From: CAZTQN01 sp964615765
GTDB taxonomy: Bacteria > Planctomycetota > Phycisphaerae > Phycisphaerales > UBA1924
Length of the DNA stretch: 38,704 nucleotides
Assembly: GCA_964615765.1 (NCBI GenBank)
Contig: CAZTQN010000035.1
Span: forward strand, 1-38,704
Direction: 5' to 3'
The translations under genes and the position numbers were made by a program. Shown in pieces: positions 16,352 to 24,515 of the stretch (its first letter is position 1; every line of letters begins with the position of its first letter). The notes beneath the pieces are model-generated. The model did no database searches. It had not been told where the DNA came from and saw nothing but the letters and a program-made list of their open reading frames with translations.

Positions 16352-17125
16352 ATGTTGAACGATCGTCGCCGTCTGGTGTCTGCAACTCTGATCGCCGCCG
16401 CCGCCCTCGGCGGGGCCGCCTTCCTCGCCGGCGCGCACAGCGCCGCCACCGCCCAGCCTGGAGCCGCCGCCGGCTCGCGCGGGCCGACGTGGGCGCAAGG
16501 CGGCAAGCGCGAACGCTGGACGCCCGACAACTGCGTCTTCGCCTTCATCGATCACCAGACCGGCCTGACCAACCTCGTCAACGACACGCCCGCCGTCGAG
16601 TACAAGAACTACGTCGTCGGCCTCGCCAAGCTCGCCAAGATCCACAACATCCCCTCCGTCATCACCACCAGCGCCGAAGACGGCCCCAACGGGCCCAAGC
16701 TGCCCGAAGTCGTTGCGCAGCTCCCCAGCGCACCCTACATCAAGCGCAACGGGCAGATCAACGCGTGGGACGACCCCGCCTTCGTCGACGCCATCCGCAA
16801 GACCGGCCGCACGAAGATCGTGATGAGCGGCATCACCACCGATGTCTGCGTCGCCTTCGCCGCCCTGTCCGCCATCGACGCCGGCTTCGAGGTCTACATC
16901 GTCTCCGACGCCTCCGGCTCCATGTCCGAGCAGACCCAGCTCGCCACCCTCATGCGCATGCAGGACGCCGGCGCCGTCATCGGCACCTGGTTCGCCCTTT
17001 CGTGCGAGATGCTCATGGACTGGCGCAACCCCAAGGGCGGCGAGACGGCCCAGCTCTTCGTCGAACACTTCCCCGCCTACGCCGAAATCTTCCACAGCCA
17101 CCAGGCCCACACCAAGAAGAAGTAA
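16352..17125 (+). CDS. Exported YcaC-type isochorismatase-fold hydrolase
   Basis: A 257-residue cysteine hydrolase. ATG at 16352 has GGAG eight bases upstream. The N-terminus (NDRRRLVSATLIAAAALGG to ATAQ) is an export signal with an Arg triplet, possibly Tat-type. The catalytic domain begins near residue 55 with the Asp of FIDHQTG (Asp67) and carries the nucleophile Cys166 in GITTDVCVAF. The VSDASGSMSEQT segment and the C-terminal WFALSCEMLMDWRN block match YcaC-like hydrolases of unknown physiological substrate. It is the first of three paralogues in the cluster and the only one with a signal peptide, so it would act outside the cytoplasm. It is led by the palindrome at 16307-16332 and followed by a 9-base-pair hairpin. 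Substrate unknown. Confidence 0.9.
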   Translation: MLNDRRRLVSATLIAAAALGGAAFLAGAHSAATAQPGAAAGSRGPTWAQGGKRERWTPDNCVFAFIDHQTGLTNLVNDTPAVEYKNYVVGLAKLAKIHNIPSVITTSAEDGPNGPKLPEVVAQLPSAPYIKRNGQINAWDDPAFVDAIRKTGRTKIVMSGITTDVCVAFAALSAIDAGFEVYIVSDASGSMSEQTQLATLMRMQDAGAVIGTWFALSCEMLMDWRNPKGGETAQLFVEHFPAYAEIFHSHQAHTKKK

Positions 17126-17428
17126 GTCACCTCCGCGCCGCCGGGGCTCTCCTTCGCACCGGCGGCGTGTTCTGAACACACCGATCGCGATCACGCACGC
17201 GGCGCACGCGCCGACGACCGCGCGATCGGTCCGCGCTCGCCCGCCCGCACCCGCGCCATGGCCTCCCTGTGACGCACCACCACCGGAACATCCCCGATCG
17301 CCGCGACCCGCGAACTCGGCGTGTCACGCAGTTCGCCCGGGTTCCTCCCGTCCGATGCCGCTCAAAAAGGCGACATATCTGCGGAGAACCACGCCGGGGG
17401 AACACACCTCATCGGGTACCATCCGCCC
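17126..17428. other. Intergenic stretch between hydrolase and MarR gene
   Basis: About 300 bases with no convincing gene. It holds the hairpin at 17136-17167 just after the hydrolase stop. The remainder is Arg/Pro-coding-like GC-rich sequence without a recognised promoter or palindrome. The MarR frame is open back to a GTG at 17321, so up to 108 bases of this stretch could be its 5' end. Confidence 0.5.
17136..17167 (+). terminator. Hairpin after the first hydrolase gene
   Basis: CGCCGCCGG (17136-17144) pairs perfectly with CCGGCGGCG (17159-17167) around a 14-base loop, 10 bases after the stop codon. Only a weak T-containing stretch follows, so it may be a transcription attenuator or an RNA-stabilising hairpin rather than a full terminator. 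Confidence 0.45.
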
Positions 17429-17884
17429 GTGGCGTACGACCTCACCACGAGCATCGGCTACCACCTGCACCGCGTGTACAGCGGCATTCGGCGGGAGCTC
17501 GACGCGCGCCTGCTCAAGCACGGCGTCACCTCCGCGCAGTGGGGCGCGCTGGTCTCCCTCGGACGCCACGGCTGCACCACCGCCGCCGACCTCTCGCGCT
17601 GGATGAACCTCGACCGCGCCGGCGTCTCCCGCGTCCTCCGCGAACTCGAGCGCACCGGGCTTGTGCACCGGCGCAGCGCCGTCGGCGATCGCCGCAAGAT
17701 CGACCTGCGCCTCACGCCCAAGGGCCGGGCCCTGCTCCCGCGTCTCGAACGAGTCACGGCGGGCGTCTCGGGAGATTTCCTCGCAGAACTCTCCGAGGTC
17801 GACCGGGCCGCGCTGCTCGCGCTGCTCGCCCGTCTGCCAAGCACCGTCGCCGAGCCGCCGCCGCCCGCGCCGCGGACTCGTTGA
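17429..17884 (+). CDS. MarR-family transcriptional regulator
   Basis: A regulator of about 151 residues with a winged helix-turn-helix. The pattern is SIGYHLHRVYSGIRRELDAR (dimer helix) and VTSAQWGALVSL. DLSRWMNLDRAGVSRVLRELE (recognition helix) follows. RRSAVGDRRKIDLRLTPKG is the wing with the conserved D-x-R motif. GTG at 17429 gives a normal MarR length; the frame is open back to GTG 17321, and no strong ribosome site decides between them. It lies between two isochorismatase-fold hydrolase genes on the same strand. MarR proteins usually sense small aromatic or electrophilic molecules and repress their neighbours, so control of this cluster through the palindrome at 16307-16332 is a reasonable inference. 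Confidence 0.88.
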   Translation: MAYDLTTSIGYHLHRVYSGIRRELDARLLKHGVTSAQWGALVSLGRHGCTTAADLSRWMNLDRAGVSRVLRELERTGLVHRRSAVGDRRKIDLRLTPKGRALLPRLERVTAGVSGDFLAELSEVDRAALLALLARLPSTVAEPPPPAPRTR

Positions 17885-18047
17885 TTCATCACCATTCTGC
17901 GTTTGTTGACACATCATCGTTTTTCGTGAATCCGGTCCTCCACAGGACCGAACGCGATGCCCATGCGTAGCCGCGCGTTCGCGCCATCGCGCCGAACGCG
18001 CCACGCCCTGTCGTACCCGTCATGACCCCGCACCGAAGGAGTTCGCC

Positions 18048-18755
18048 ATGCTTCAGAGCGCCCGCAATCCGTTCTCCGAACGCCTCACGCCGCAGAACGC
18101 CGCCGTGTTGCTCATCGATCACCAGGTCGGGCTGTTCAGTTTCCTGCCCTCCGTCAACGCGCTGACGCTCAAGAACAACATCCTCGGGCTCGCCAAGACC
18201 GCCAAGCACCTGGGCCTGCCGACGCTGCTCACCACCAGCTGGCCGCACGGCCCCAACGGCCCGACCATGCCCGAGCTGGTCGAACTCTTCCCCGAGAACC
18301 GCATCATCGACCGCAACACCGTGAACTTCTGGGATCACCAGCCGTCCGTCGACGCCGTCAAGAAGCTGGGCCGCAAGAAGCTCATCATCGCCGCGCTCGA
18401 CACGACCACGTGCCTGGCGATGGCCGCCGTCTACGGCGTGCAGGCCGGCTACGACGTCTACGCCGTCGTCGACGCCTCCAGCACCTTCGACTCCCTCAAC
18501 GAGCAGGCCGCCATGCTCCGCATGGCCTCCGCCGGCGTCGTCGTCACGACCTGGGTGCCCGTGCTCGCCGAGCTTTGCAAGGACACGACCATCAACGGCA
18601 AGTACATCGCCGGCCTGCTCACCGAGCACACCGGCACGTACTACGCCGCGATGAACAACTACCTCGCGACCGGCAAGACGGCCGACGCCGTACGCCCGCA
18701 CATCGCCGAGACCGTCCCCGCCGCGTCCCGCACCGTCGAGTACCGCTACGCGTGA
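18048..18755 (+). CDS. YcaC-type isochorismatase-fold hydrolase, cytoplasmic
   Basis: A 235-residue cysteine hydrolase without a signal peptide. GGAG lies a few bases before ATG 18048. Asp24 (LLIDHQVGLF) and the nucleophile Cys122 (LDTTTCLAMAAV) are present. The nucleophile loop reads DTTTC, rather than the TTDVC of the two other paralogues in this cluster. The substrate-side segment IIDRNTVNFWDH also differs (KRNGQINAWDD and KRAGIVNAWTD in the others). A C-terminal extension of about 45 residues (LLTEHTGTYYAAMNNYL onward) is absent from the third paralogue. These differences suggest a different substrate or a different oligomer. It is the first gene after the MarR regulator and is followed by an 11-base-pair hairpin before the next ribosome site. 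Confidence 0.9.
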   Translation: MLQSARNPFSERLTPQNAAVLLIDHQVGLFSFLPSVNALTLKNNILGLAKTAKHLGLPTLLTTSWPHGPNGPTMPELVELFPENRIIDRNTVNFWDHQPSVDAVKKLGRKKLIIAALDTTTCLAMAAVYGVQAGYDVYAVVDASSTFDSLNEQAAMLRMASAGVVVTTWVPVLAELCKDTTINGKYIAGLLTEHTGTYYAAMNNYLATGKTADAVRPHIAETVPAASRTVEYRYA

Positions 18756-18793
18756 TCGGCCTGGGCGCACCAACCGCGGCGTTGAGCGCACTC

Positions 18794-18821
18794 GGGCCGC
18801 GTCCCTCGGCGGACGCGGCCC
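18794..18821 (+). promoter_or_regulatory. Stable hairpin immediately before a ribosome binding site
   Basis: GGGCCGCGTCC (18794-18804) pairs perfectly with GGACGCGGCCC (18811-18821) around a 6-base loop. It ends two bases before GGAGG (18824-18828), which serves the ATG at 18836. There is no T tract. It could stabilise a processed mRNA end or tune translation of the downstream gene. Confidence 0.55.
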
Positions 18822-18835
18822 GCGGAGGAAAATCC

Positions 18836-19486
18836 ATGCGAATCGCTGTCATCGGGGCCGCGGGCAAGGTCGGGCGACTCACCGTCGCCGCCGCCGCCGT
18901 CGCCGGTCATGAGGCCGTCGCCGTCGCACGCGATCCATCGCGCGTGCCCGAAGTCGCCGGCCCCGGTTCCGTTCGCCGCGCCGCCGCCGACGTGCTCGAC
19001 CCCGAAGGCCTGCACCGCGCGCTCGCCGACGTCGACGCCGTCATCGCCACCTTCGGCGCCCCGCTCACGCTCGACACCGTGCTGCACGTGCCCGACCTCT
19101 GCGAACGCGGCACACGCAACCTCCTCGCCGCCATGGTCTCTCGCGACATCCGCCGCCTGGTGTGCATGACGGCGATCGGCGTGGGCGACAGCAAAGGCCA
19201 CGGCCGCTGGATCTTCCGACACGTCATCCAGCCCGCGCTCCTCCAACGCATCTTCGAAGATCGCGAGCGCCAGGAAGCACTCGTCCGCGACAGCCTGACC
19301 CGCTGGACCATCGTCCGCCCCGCCGAACTCACCGACGGCCCCGCCGCCCCCGTCCGCGCCGTCGAGATCGGCACCGGCAACGACCCCGAGCCCACCACCA
19401 TCGCCCGCGCCAGCGTCGCCGGGTTCCTCGTCCGCGAGCTCGAGCTCGACGCCTTCGTCGGCCGCAGCCCCGTCATCTCGGAGTAA
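18836..19486 (+). CDS. NAD(P)-binding Rossmann protein (NmrA/SDR atypical family)
   Basis: A 216-residue single-domain Rossmann protein. ATG at 18836 is preceded by GGAGG at 18824-18828; the frame is open further upstream but that part is out of phase with any recognisable domain. The dinucleotide loop is GAAGKVGR near the N-terminus, followed by AVARDPSRVPEV and LADVDAVIATFG. RLVCMTAIGVGDSKG and WTIVRPAELTDG are typical of NAD(P)H-binding atypical short-chain dehydrogenases. These often act as redox sensors or quinone/flavin reductase-like enzymes, so a reaction cannot be assigned. Only four bases separate it from the next gene (hxlB), so they are surely cotranscribed. Confidence 0.87.
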   Translation: MRIAVIGAAGKVGRLTVAAAAVAGHEAVAVARDPSRVPEVAGPGSVRRAAADVLDPEGLHRALADVDAVIATFGAPLTLDTVLHVPDLCERGTRNLLAAMVSRDIRRLVCMTAIGVGDSKGHGRWIFRHVIQPALLQRIFEDRERQEALVRDSLTRWTIVRPAELTDGPAAPVRAVEIGTGNDPEPTTIARASVAGFLVRELELDAFVGRSPVISE

Positions 19487-19490
19487 CCCC

Positions 19491-20075
19491 ATGCCCGAGT
19501 CCCCCGCCCCGCCAATCGCGCGCACGTTCATGGACGCCGTCGATCTCATCCTCGACGAGAAGCGCCGCACGCTGCACGGCGTCGACACCGAGTCCACCGA
19601 GCGCGTCATCCGCGCACTGCTCGCCGCGCCCCGCGTCTTCGTGCACGGCGAAGGCCGCAGCGGGCTGGTCGTCCGCATGTTCGCGATGCGGCTCATGCAC
19701 CTGGGCAAAGCCGTCTTCGTCGTCGGCGAGACCATCACGCCCGCCATCGCCAGCGGCGATGTGCTCGTCGCCATCAGCGGCAGCGGCACGACGGCCGGCG
19801 TGCTCGACATCGCCCGCGCCGCCGCCAACTCCGGCGCCACCCTGTGCGCCGTTACGACCAACCCCGCAAGCCCGCTCGCCGCCGCCGCGCACCACGTCGT
19901 TGTCGTCCCCGCCGCCGCCAAGACCGACCACACCGGCCAGCGCTCGCTGCAGTTCAGCGGCTCGCTGTTCGAGCAGTCGGCCCTGGTCGTCTTCGACGCG
20001 ACGTTCCTGCTCATGCAGTCCCGCTTGGGCCGCACCAGCCACGAACTCTGGTCGCGTCACGCCAACCTCGAGTAA
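19491..20075 (+). CDS. hxlB: 6-phospho-3-hexuloisomerase (RuMP pathway)
   Basis: A 194-residue SIS-domain isomerase that would convert D-arabino-3-hexulose 6-phosphate into fructose 6-phosphate. This is the second step of ribulose monophosphate formaldehyde fixation. The sugar-phosphate signatures are VFVHGEGRSGLVVRMFAMR and LVAISGSGTTAGVLDIARAA. The C-terminal block LQFSGSLFEQSALVVFDA matches the family. The length is normal for PHI (about 180-195). GGAG at 19480-19483 precedes the ATG, only four bases after the upstream stop. Its immediate neighbour is the matching synthase hxlA, which makes the assignment firm even though other SIS proteins look similar. The order hxlB-hxlA is the reverse of the Bacillus hxlAB operon. 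Confidence 0.92.
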   Translation: MPESPAPPIARTFMDAVDLILDEKRRTLHGVDTESTERVIRALLAAPRVFVHGEGRSGLVVRMFAMRLMHLGKAVFVVGETITPAIASGDVLVAISGSGTTAGVLDIARAAANSGATLCAVTTNPASPLAAAAHHVVVVPAAAKTDHTGQRSLQFSGSLFEQSALVVFDATFLLMQSRLGRTSHELWSRHANLE

Positions 20076-20144
20076 CCGTCCACCCCCCACTCCCCCGCCC
20101 GCCCCACCCCTCCGACCCACCAGCGACCCCCGAAGGAGTTCCCC

Positions 20145-20840
20145 ATGCTGCTGCAACTCGCGATCGACCTGCACCGCCTCCCCGACGCCCTCGCGCTGCT
20201 CGACACCGTCGGCCCCGACGTCGACGTCATCGAAGTCGGCACGCCGCTGGTCAAGAACGAAGGCCTCGCCGCCGTCCGCGCCATCAAGGACCGCTTCCCG
20301 ACCAAGCAGATCCTCGCCGACATGAAGACGATGGACGCGGGCGCGCTCGAAGCCCGCCTCGCGTTCGACGCCGGCGCCGACATCGTCACGGTGCTCGCGC
20401 TCGCCAACGACGCGACCGTCCGCGGCGCCGTCGATGAAGCTCGCGCGCTCGGCCGCCTGGTCGTCGCCGACCTCATCGGCGTAGCCGACATGCCCCGCCG
20501 CGCCATCGCCCTCAGCGCCCTGGGCGTGACGGCGGTCGAAGTTCACGCCGGCCTCGATGAGCAGGCCCACGGCAAGTCGCCCTTCAGCGCCGCCGCCCTC
20601 GTCCGCGCCGCCGTCCCCGACATGCGCATCGCCGTCGCCGGCGGCGTAAACCCGAGCAACATCGCCCGCCTCGCCGAAGCCCGGGCCGACGTCGCCGTCT
20701 GCGGCGCCGCGATCTACGCCTCGCCCAACCCGCGGGCCGCGGTCGAACAGCTCCGCGCCAACATGCCCAAGGCCTCTCCCCGCTCCACCACCTCGCACGC
20801 CCCCACCACCTCCGCCCCCGCCTTCACACTCGCCCGCTGA
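20145..20840 (+). CDS. hxlA: 3-hexulose-6-phosphate synthase (formaldehyde fixation)
   Basis: A 231-residue TIM-barrel aldolase of the orotidine-decarboxylase superfamily. It would condense formaldehyde with ribulose 5-phosphate. Family landmarks are Asp8 (LAIDL), Glu30 in VIEVGTPLVKNEG and the DxKxxD motif as ADMKTMD (Asp59, Lys61, Asp64). Also present are the phosphate-binding VAGGVNPSN and the final AVCGAAIYA loop. GGAG at 20135-20138 sets the ATG at 20145. The last 24 or so residues are a Ser/Thr/Pro/Ala tail beyond the usual end of the barrel. Together with hxlB it gives formaldehyde assimilation or detoxification, implying that an upstream step in this cluster or elsewhere releases formaldehyde. 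Confidence 0.93.
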   Translation: MLLQLAIDLHRLPDALALLDTVGPDVDVIEVGTPLVKNEGLAAVRAIKDRFPTKQILADMKTMDAGALEARLAFDAGADIVTVLALANDATVRGAVDEARALGRLVVADLIGVADMPRRAIALSALGVTAVEVHAGLDEQAHGKSPFSAAALVRAAVPDMRIAVAGGVNPSNIARLAEARADVAVCGAAIYASPNPRAAVEQLRANMPKASPRSTTSHAPTTSAPAFTLAR

Positions 20841-20898
20841 ACGCTCGCACCCACGCGCTCAAATCGCCGCCTCAAACCCTCGCACAGGACACCCCCCC

Positions 20899-21501
20899 AT
20901 GTTCACCGCCCCGTTCTCGCCGAGCGACACCGCCCTGCTGCTCATCGATCACCAGGTCGGCACGATGCAGCTCATCAAGAACCTGCCGCTCGACACCGTG
21001 ATCCGCAACACGCTCGCGCTCGCCAAAGCCGCGAAGATCCTGAACATGCCCGTCGTGCTGACGAGTTCGCAGGAAGACCGACTGCAAGGCCCGCTGATCC
21101 CGCAGCTCAAGGACATCCTGCCCGAGGCGTTCGAGCGCCGTGTCAAGCGGGCCGGCATCGTCAACGCGTGGACCGACGCCAACTTCCGCGCCGCCGCGGT
21201 CGCCACGGGCCGCCGCAACCTCATCATGGCCGGCGTGACGACCGACGTCTGCCTGGTCTTCCCGACCATCAGCGCCGTGCAGGAGGGTTTCCGCGTGCAG
21301 GCCGTGCTCGACGCCTCCGGCTCTCCGTTCACGCAGTCCGAAGACTTCTCGCAGCGCCGCATGGAAAACAACGACGTCATCCTGACCGCCACCAACACGA
21401 TGATCGCCGAGCTCGCGCAAGACTGGTCCACCCCGGCCGGCGGCCAGCTCATCCAGCTCCTCTTCACCGACGTGCTACCCACCATCACCCCGCGCGGGTA
21501 A
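20899..21501 (+). CDS. YcaC-type isochorismatase-fold hydrolase, short paralogue
   Basis: A 200-residue cysteine hydrolase without a signal peptide, the third paralogue in the cluster. Asp17 (LLIDHQVGTM) and nucleophile Cys118 (GVTTDVCLVF) are in place, followed by VLDASGSPFTQSEDFSQRRM. It is shorter than its two neighbours and ends soon after the AELAQDWSTPAGG helix. AGGA upstream of ATG 20899 is a fair ribosome site. It lies 58 bases after hxlA and 112 bases before the YciI-like gene, in the same orientation. Substrate unknown. The repeated occurrence of this fold around a formaldehyde-fixing pair is the noteworthy context. Confidence 0.9.
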   Translation: MFTAPFSPSDTALLLIDHQVGTMQLIKNLPLDTVIRNTLALAKAAKILNMPVVLTSSQEDRLQGPLIPQLKDILPEAFERRVKRAGIVNAWTDANFRAAAVATGRRNLIMAGVTTDVCLVFPTISAVQEGFRVQAVLDASGSPFTQSEDFSQRRMENNDVILTATNTMIAELAQDWSTPAGGQLIQLLFTDVLPTITPRG

Positions 21502-21613
21502 CGCCCGCGCCCGATGTCGGCAACCCACCGCGGCCCGCGTCTTTCGCGGAGGCGGCCACGCTCAACCCGATCCCCCCGCCGAACCACCGCCCAGCGCCCA
21601 CGGAGTCCCCGGC

Positions 21614-22120
21614 ATGAACGCCCCCGCTTCGCACACGCTCACGCTCACCGCCTGCTGCGCCGTGGTCATGACCGCCGCGGCGTTCACCCCGCTGACCACC
21701 GGCACGCCGCCCCCGGCACCCGCCGCCGCGGTCCGCGACATCCTCCCCGCCGATGCCGCCTTCCGCGCCAGCGAGGGACGCCTCCGCAAACAGCTCTTCG
21801 TTGTGACCTCCACCGCCGCGGGCCCAACCTCCAAACTCAAGCCCATCCTCCCCGACCACCTCGCCTACCTCGCAACCCTCGAACGTTCGGGCGAACTCTT
21901 CATGGCCGGCCCCCTCATGAACGAAGACCCCGAGACCTGGTCCGGCGACGGCCTCCTCGTCTACGCCGCCGAGTCCTACCAGCGCGCCGTCGAAATCGCC
22001 GACAAGGACCCGCTGCACGCCTCCGGCGCCCGCACCTACACCATCCGCCCCTGGCTGCTCAACGACGGCAGCCTGCGCCTCAACATCACCCTCTCGACAC
22101 AGCGCTCGACGCTCCCCTGA
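21614..22120 (+). CDS. Exported YciI-like protein
   Basis: A 168-residue protein with a hydrophobic N-terminal export segment (TLTACCAVVMTAAAF) and a Pro/Ala linker. It has one YciI-like ferredoxin-fold domain (about residues 60-165). Family features are the His-containing HLAYLATLERSGELFMAGP and the following acidic Asp/Glu stretch MNEDPETWSGDG. YAAESYQRAVEIADKDPLHASG is typical as well. YciI-like proteins are small, mostly cytoplasmic, proposed dehydratase or muconolactone-isomerase-like enzymes; export of one is unusual. Two cysteines in the signal region could suggest a lipoprotein, but no good lipobox is seen. The ATG has GGAG upstream. It is co-oriented with the hydrolase and DoxX genes. 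Confidence 0.8.
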   Translation: MNAPASHTLTLTACCAVVMTAAAFTPLTTGTPPPAPAAAVRDILPADAAFRASEGRLRKQLFVVTSTAAGPTSKLKPILPDHLAYLATLERSGELFMAGPLMNEDPETWSGDGLLVYAAESYQRAVEIADKDPLHASGARTYTIRPWLLNDGSLRLNITLSTQRSTLP

Positions 22121-22166
22121 CGCTCCGCTCTTCAACGCAAGCACCCCGCCCTCGGGATCACCCCCC

Positions 22167-22619
22167 ATGCCGACCCTTTCCGCCGACCGCCTCGTCCGCC
22201 CCGCCGTCTTTGGGCTCACCGCCCTCCTGCTCGCGATGCTGTGGGGCTTCGCAGGCTTCGGCAAGCTCCTCTCCGGCGGCGTGCCCGCGTGGTTCACCGA
22301 ACAGTTCAGCAAGACCTTCCTTACCACATTTCCGGGCTTGGCCCCGAGCTACTACGCGCTCGCCATCCTCGAATCCCTCGCCGCCGTGCTCGCCATCGCC
22401 TCCATCCTCCGTGCCGAACCCTTCCGCACCGGCAGCCCCATCATCCTCTATATCGCCCTCATCACCAGCCTCCTGCTCTTCGTGCAGCTCGCCTTCGGCA
22501 AACTGTTGCTGTCGGACTTCGACGGCGTGCACGACCTGTTCATGTACTTCGCCGGCACCATCATCATCCTCGGCGTTGTCCGCACGCTCGACATTGCCCG
22601 CACCGTCGCGCCGCGCTGA
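22167..22619 (+). CDS. DoxX-like four-helix membrane protein
   Basis: A 150-residue inner-membrane protein with four predicted helices. These lie at about residues 12-32 (AVFGLTALLLAMLWGFAGFGKL), 63-83 (YYALAILESLAAVLAIASIL), 92-112 (IILYIALITSLLLFVQLAFG) and 123-142 (FMYFAGTIIILGVVRTL). The glycine-rich GFAGFGKLLSGGVPAWF after helix 1 is the DoxX/MauE-like signature. Relatives take part in thiol or quinone redox chains, but many remain uncharacterised. It sits between the exported YciI-like protein and the amidohydrolase, each separated by about 50 bases. The ribosome site is weak. A redox-partner role for the cluster is inference. Confidence 0.82.
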   Translation: MPTLSADRLVRPAVFGLTALLLAMLWGFAGFGKLLSGGVPAWFTEQFSKTFLTTFPGLAPSYYALAILESLAAVLAIASILRAEPFRTGSPIILYIALITSLLLFVQLAFGKLLLSDFDGVHDLFMYFAGTIIILGVVRTLDIARTVAPR

Positions 22620-22673
22620 TCCCGCGTCCGCACACCGCCACTCAGCACATCGCGACCAACGGAGCGTCCGCGC

Positions 22674-24515
22674 ATGAATCTCTCCCGCCGCGAACTCATC
22701 GCCCTCGGCGCCGGCGCCGCCGCCGCCGCGCTCATCCCCGGGTGCTCGACGGCGCGTTCCGCCGCCCGCACGCGCGACCTGCCCGCCGGCCCGCCCGATC
22801 TGATCATCCACAACGCCCGAATCACCACGCTCAACCGCGCCCAGCCGTCCGCGCGCGCCCTCGCCGTCCGTTCCGGCACCATCGTCGCCGTCGGCTCTGA
22901 CGCCGACATCCTCCGCTCGAGCGCGCCGTCCACGCTCGTCATCAACGCCCAGAACCGCCGCCTCATCCCCGGCCTCAACGACACCCACACCCACACCGTT
23001 CGCGGCGGGCTCAACTACGCGCTCGAACTCCGCTGGGACGGCGTCACCAGCCTCAAACAAGGCCTGCAGATGCTCCGCGAGCAGGTCCGCCGAACCCCGC
23101 CCGGCCAGTGGGTCCGTGTCGTCGGCGGCTGGTCCTACGCGCAGTTCGAAGAAAAGCGCCTCCCCACGCTCGACGAACTGAACGCCATCGCGCCCGACAC
23201 CCCCGTCTTCGTCCTCTACGTCTACACCTCCGCACTGCTCAACAAGGCCTGCCTCAAGTACCTCGGCATCGACAAGAACTTCCCCGGCAACAAGTACCCC
23301 GGCGGCACCATCGTCCGCGACGCCGCCGGCGAGCCCACCGGACTCCTCCTCGCCGACCCGTCCGCGCTCATCCTCTACTCAACGCTCAACGACGGCCCCA
23401 AGCTCGACATCGAGCAGCAGATGCTCTCCAGCCGTCACTTCATGAAAGAGCTCAACCGCCTGGGCATCACCAGCTCGCTCGACTGCGGCGGCGGCTTCCA
23501 GAACTGGCCCGACGACTACCTCGTCATCAAGGAACTTCACAAACGCAACCAGCTCACCATGCGCATCGGCGTCTCCACCTTCATCCAGCGCCCCGGCAAG
23601 GAACTCGAAGACTTCCGCTCCTGGACCGAGCGCTACACCCCACGCTTCAACGGCCAGGGCGAAGGCGACGACATGTTCTATCTCCTCGGCGGCGGCGAGA
23701 TGCTCGTCCGCTCCGCCTACGACTTCGAGGTCTTCAACATGCCGCGCGTCGTCCCGCCGGCGAACGCCGAGACCGACCTCGAACCCGTCGTCCGCCTGCT
23801 CGCCGAGAAGAAGTGGCCCTTCCGCTTCCACGCGACGTACGACGAGACCGTCACGCGCCACCTTGACGTCCTGGAACGCGTGCACCGCGACATCCCTATC
23901 AACGATCTCCACTGGATCGTCGACCACGCCGAATCACTCAGCGACCGCAACATCGAGCGCATCGCCGCGATGAACGGCGGCGTCGCCATCCAGAACCGCA
24001 TCGCGTTCCAGGAACTTCCCTTCCTCGAGCGCTACGGCCCGGACGCCGCCGCCGAAGCGCCGCCGAGCAAGCGGATCCTCAAAGCCGGTCTACCCCTCGC
24101 GGCGGGGACGGACATGTCGCGCGTCAGCAGTTACAACCCGTGGGCCTGTCTCCGCTGGCTCGTCACGGGCAAGGGCGAGGGCGGCGCCACGCTGCTCCCC
24201 GCACGCGCGCGCCTCGACCGCGACACCGCGCTCCGCATCTGGTGCGACAACGCCTGGTTCAGCCGCGAGCAGGACCGCAAGGGCCGCCTCGCGCCCGGCC
24301 TCTTCGCCGACTTCGCGCTGCTCAGCGAAGACTACTTCGCCATCGACGAAGACCGCATCGCGGACCTCGCCAGCGTGCTCACCGTCGTCAACGGGCGCGT
24401 CGTCTACGCCGCGCAGGAGCACGCCGCGCTCGACCCCGCACTGCCCGATCTCAACCCCGCGTGGTCCCCCGTGCGCCACTACACCTCCTGGCGCGGCCGG
24501 AGCCTCTCGGCATGA
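22674..24515 (+). CDS. Tat-exported amidohydrolase, YtcJ-like (amidohydrolase 3 family)
   Basis: A 613-residue metal-dependent hydrolase. The N-terminus LSRRELIALGAGAAAAALIPGC has a twin-arginine motif and a lipobox-like IPGC (Cys24), so it is probably a Tat-exported lipoprotein. The small beta-sandwich begins at DLIIHNARITTLNR, and the metal site HTH is at His105/His107 (LNDTHTHT). Further metal or catalytic candidates are the His in FRFHATYDETVTRH, DLHWIVDHAE and the Asp in AAGTDMSR. The order matches YtcJ-type members of the amidohydrolase superfamily, which hydrolyse amide or related bonds in unknown substrates. Its stop overlaps the ATG of the outer-membrane barrel gene (ATGA), so uptake or export through that barrel and periplasmic hydrolysis are probably linked. 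Confidence 0.92.
   Translation: MNLSRRELIALGAGAAAAALIPGCSTARSAARTRDLPAGPPDLIIHNARITTLNRAQPSARALAVRSGTIVAVGSDADILRSSAPSTLVINAQNRRLIPGLNDTHTHTVRGGLNYALELRWDGVTSLKQGLQMLREQVRRTPPGQWVRVVGGWSYAQFEEKRLPTLDELNAIAPDTPVFVLYVYTSALLNKACLKYLGIDKNFPGNKYPGGTIVRDAAGEPTGLLLADPSALILYSTLNDGPKLDIEQQMLSSRHFMKELNRLGITSSLDCGGGFQNWPDDYLVIKELHKRNQLTMRIGVSTFIQRPGKELEDFRSWTERYTPRFNGQGEGDDMFYLLGGGEMLVRSAYDFEVFNMPRVVPPANAETDLEPVVRLLAEKKWPFRFHATYDETVTRHLDVLERVHRDIPINDLHWIVDHAESLSDRNIERIAAMNGGVAIQNRIAFQELPFLERYGPDAAAEAPPSKRILKAGLPLAAGTDMSRVSSYNPWACLRWLVTGKGEGGATLLPARARLDRDTALRIWCDNAWFSREQDRKGRLAPGLFADFALLSEDYFAIDEDRIADLASVLTVVNGRVVYAAQEHAALDPALPDLNPAWSPVRHYTSWRGRSLSA

Noticed and set aside
17906..17911. TTGACA as a -35 promoter element before the second hydrolase gene
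   Set aside because: The position is plausible but no acceptable -10 hexamer occurs 16-18 bases downstream (AATCCG at 17929-17934), so I do not call a promoter.
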